Source of the DNA: Cruorifilaria tuberocauda
Taxonomy: Eukaryota > Nematoda > Chromadorea > Rhabditida > Onchocercidae
Direction: 5' to 3'
Assembly: GCA_013365365.1 (NCBI GenBank)
Contig: JABVXU010000745.1
Span: forward strand, 1 to 22,710
Length of the DNA: 22,710 bases
Every line of letters starts with the position of its first letter. Positions within the stretch are counted from its first letter, which is position 1. The position numbers and the translations under genes are program-made. The notes beneath the pieces were generated by a model. It saw nothing but the letters and a program-made list of their open reading frames with translations, did not search any database and was not told where the DNA came from. Positions 21,301 through 22,710 of this stretch are shown here, piece after piece.

Positions 21301-22710
21301 GTCATGCAAATCTTCAATTTTCTTATTAAATATTAATTTCAAACATTTCAAAAGATTTCCATTTCTTTTCTTTTTCTTTCTTATCATTTTCATATATAAT
21401 TTTAAATTTGTCATGAGAATGATTTCAGTGTAGGTTCTGTTTTGATTATGATTTTAATTCAAATCTGTTTTTAGAACTTTCTATTCACTGCAAATTTAAC
21501 GGTAATCACAGAAAATCTCCAAACATTCATATTATTGGGAAGTTATTTCCACTATAAAGCTGTTACTTTTTTTTAATTCCGGAAAAGTCTGAAATTCATT
21601 AAATCATGGCTTGGTTTTTTTACTAAAGTTTTTTGCAGCTTCAACATTTGGAATTAGACTGATCGATAAGTTTCCTAATGTTTTTTTTATAGAAATATAA
21701 TTATAAATATTTCTTAAGTCTCCAATATTGAATTTTTCAAAAAAAAAATTGTTATCGATTTATATATACAGCGATCTTCCATGAAATGACGATTTTGATT
21801 TAAGAACGAAAAACCAAAGTTATCATTTTTCTTCACTATTTAAATTACCAACTTCATTTGAGATGATTCTATTCGTGCAGTGCACACTTACCCAACACAT
21901 TTGCGCTCAATAATGAGCAAACAGCACATACTTCAGAATCTTCAAGTTATTTTTAAAATCTCTAAAATATTTTTTTCTGCTTTGAGCCATTCTCGATGAG
22001 CACTTAGTTGTCTATTTCGCATTCTGATAACTACATAAAATAAATACTATGCTCATCATGACAAATAGTAATTTTTCATCCTGGCTAGATAATGGTGAAT
22101 TCAAGAAGATGCCTAAATGAATTAAAAATCACGAATTCAATACACATTCGATAACGTAAATAAGGATGCAAAATTCCCTTAGCTTTATTATTGAAATCTT
22201 TTAAAAGTTAGTTTGTGTGTTTACAATCTCAAAATTAGAGTGTCTAATTAAACACTGTTTTATTCATTTCGTTTCTAAAATTATCTCTCATCATTTTGTT
22301 ATCAACGGTTACTGTGATCCGTAAACACATAATTACATTATATTTTATGGCTGAAATGAATCTCTTTCTCATATAATTCTGAACAAGTTAGATTTTAGAT
22401 AAAATTCACTATAATTTTTTATTCAGCTTAGATTTGAATCTTTTAATCAATAATTGATTACTTTATTGATTCAAAAGACAACCAAATTCGATAATATGGA
22501 GTTTGTAATTTATTTGAAAAATCACTAAAATAAAGACCTGGAGAATGCAAACAGTAAAAAATAATTTTATATTATTTTTTTCTCAAAACATTTTCTATCA
22601 TCAATTTGAAATTTGATTTTTCTATAATATTTTTAAATGGACGCTGTCGGGGATTTTTTTTCTTTAACCTCGACAATATTTTGTTGTTTTTTCTTTCCTG
22701 TTATTGTCGA
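18313..22710. other. 4.4 kb AT-rich DNA with no supported gene
   Basis: Many homopolymer T and A runs, short chance ORFs only. Three acceptor-led short open stretches were noted: 18894 (after TTTTTAACAG), 19545 (after CTTTACAG, reading IPEGDVHFFRFKVF then stop) and 20398-20473 (after TTTGTTTAG, reading KPYLSHFEGNDVKEE and on to a stop). None has a recognisable domain. The window ends in a 9-bp inverted repeat (22670-22678 with 22702-22710). Confidence 0.6.

Noticed and set aside
22670..22710. 9-bp inverted repeat at the window end
   Set aside because: Loop of 23 bases in AT-rich DNA and cut by the edge; not distinguishable from chance.
1..22710. CRISPR array, prophage, operon or RNA gene signals
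   Set aside because: No regularly spaced repeats, no tRNA-like or rRNA-like sequence, and gene structure is clearly spliced eukaryotic.

Overview
The window is AT-rich nuclear DNA from an animal with short, intron-dense genes. Introns of about 100-800 bp, acceptors of the TTTCAG/TTTTAG type and the gene content (collagen prolyl 4-hydroxylase alpha subunits) suggest a nematode, probably a filarial or related clade III worm. The clade is inferred, not proven. No bacterial signals, rRNA, tRNA or CRISPR were seen.

Layout. 1-1743: 5' flank of gene 1, with repeat blocks A1, B1 and C1. 1744-6271 (+): prolyl 4-hydroxylase alpha subunit, 12 exons ('gene 1'). 6272-10060: mosaic intergenic DNA with a second copy of block B, a possible solo LTR and a decayed exon resembling a polypeptide GalNAc-transferase. 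10060-10433: second copy of block C. 10493-12467 (-): an F-box/leucine-rich-repeat gene rebuilt from 7 exons. 12468-13838: 5' flank of gene 2, with a perfect hairpin, a second copy of block A, a CRE palindrome touching an E-box, and a dyad-rich stretch. 13839-18216 (+): second prolyl 4-hydroxylase alpha subunit, 12 exons ('gene 2'). 18217-22710: AT-rich DNA with no gene I can support.

The two hydroxylase genes are an old tandem duplication. All 12 exons correspond, every intron phase agrees, and eight exons have the same length to the base. Both keep the two iron-binding His, the Asp, the 2-oxoglutarate-binding Lys and the five conserved Cys. These ER-lumen enzymes hydroxylate proline in procollagen, which is needed for cuticle collagen. 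The F-box gene lies between them on the other strand and would act in a different process (ubiquitin-ligase substrate choice).

Main surprises: (1) gene 1 intron 9 begins ATAAGT where gene 2 has GTAAGT, giving an AT-AG intron in front of half the active site; (2) gene 2 has lost its C-terminal tail through a net 8-base deletion, and the old tail can still be read in another frame past the stop; (3) the F-box/LRR gene is visible only after exon reconstruction; (4) pieces of the gene 1 5' flank recur, shuffled, around the F-box gene; (5) a lone GalNAc-transferase-like exon relic.
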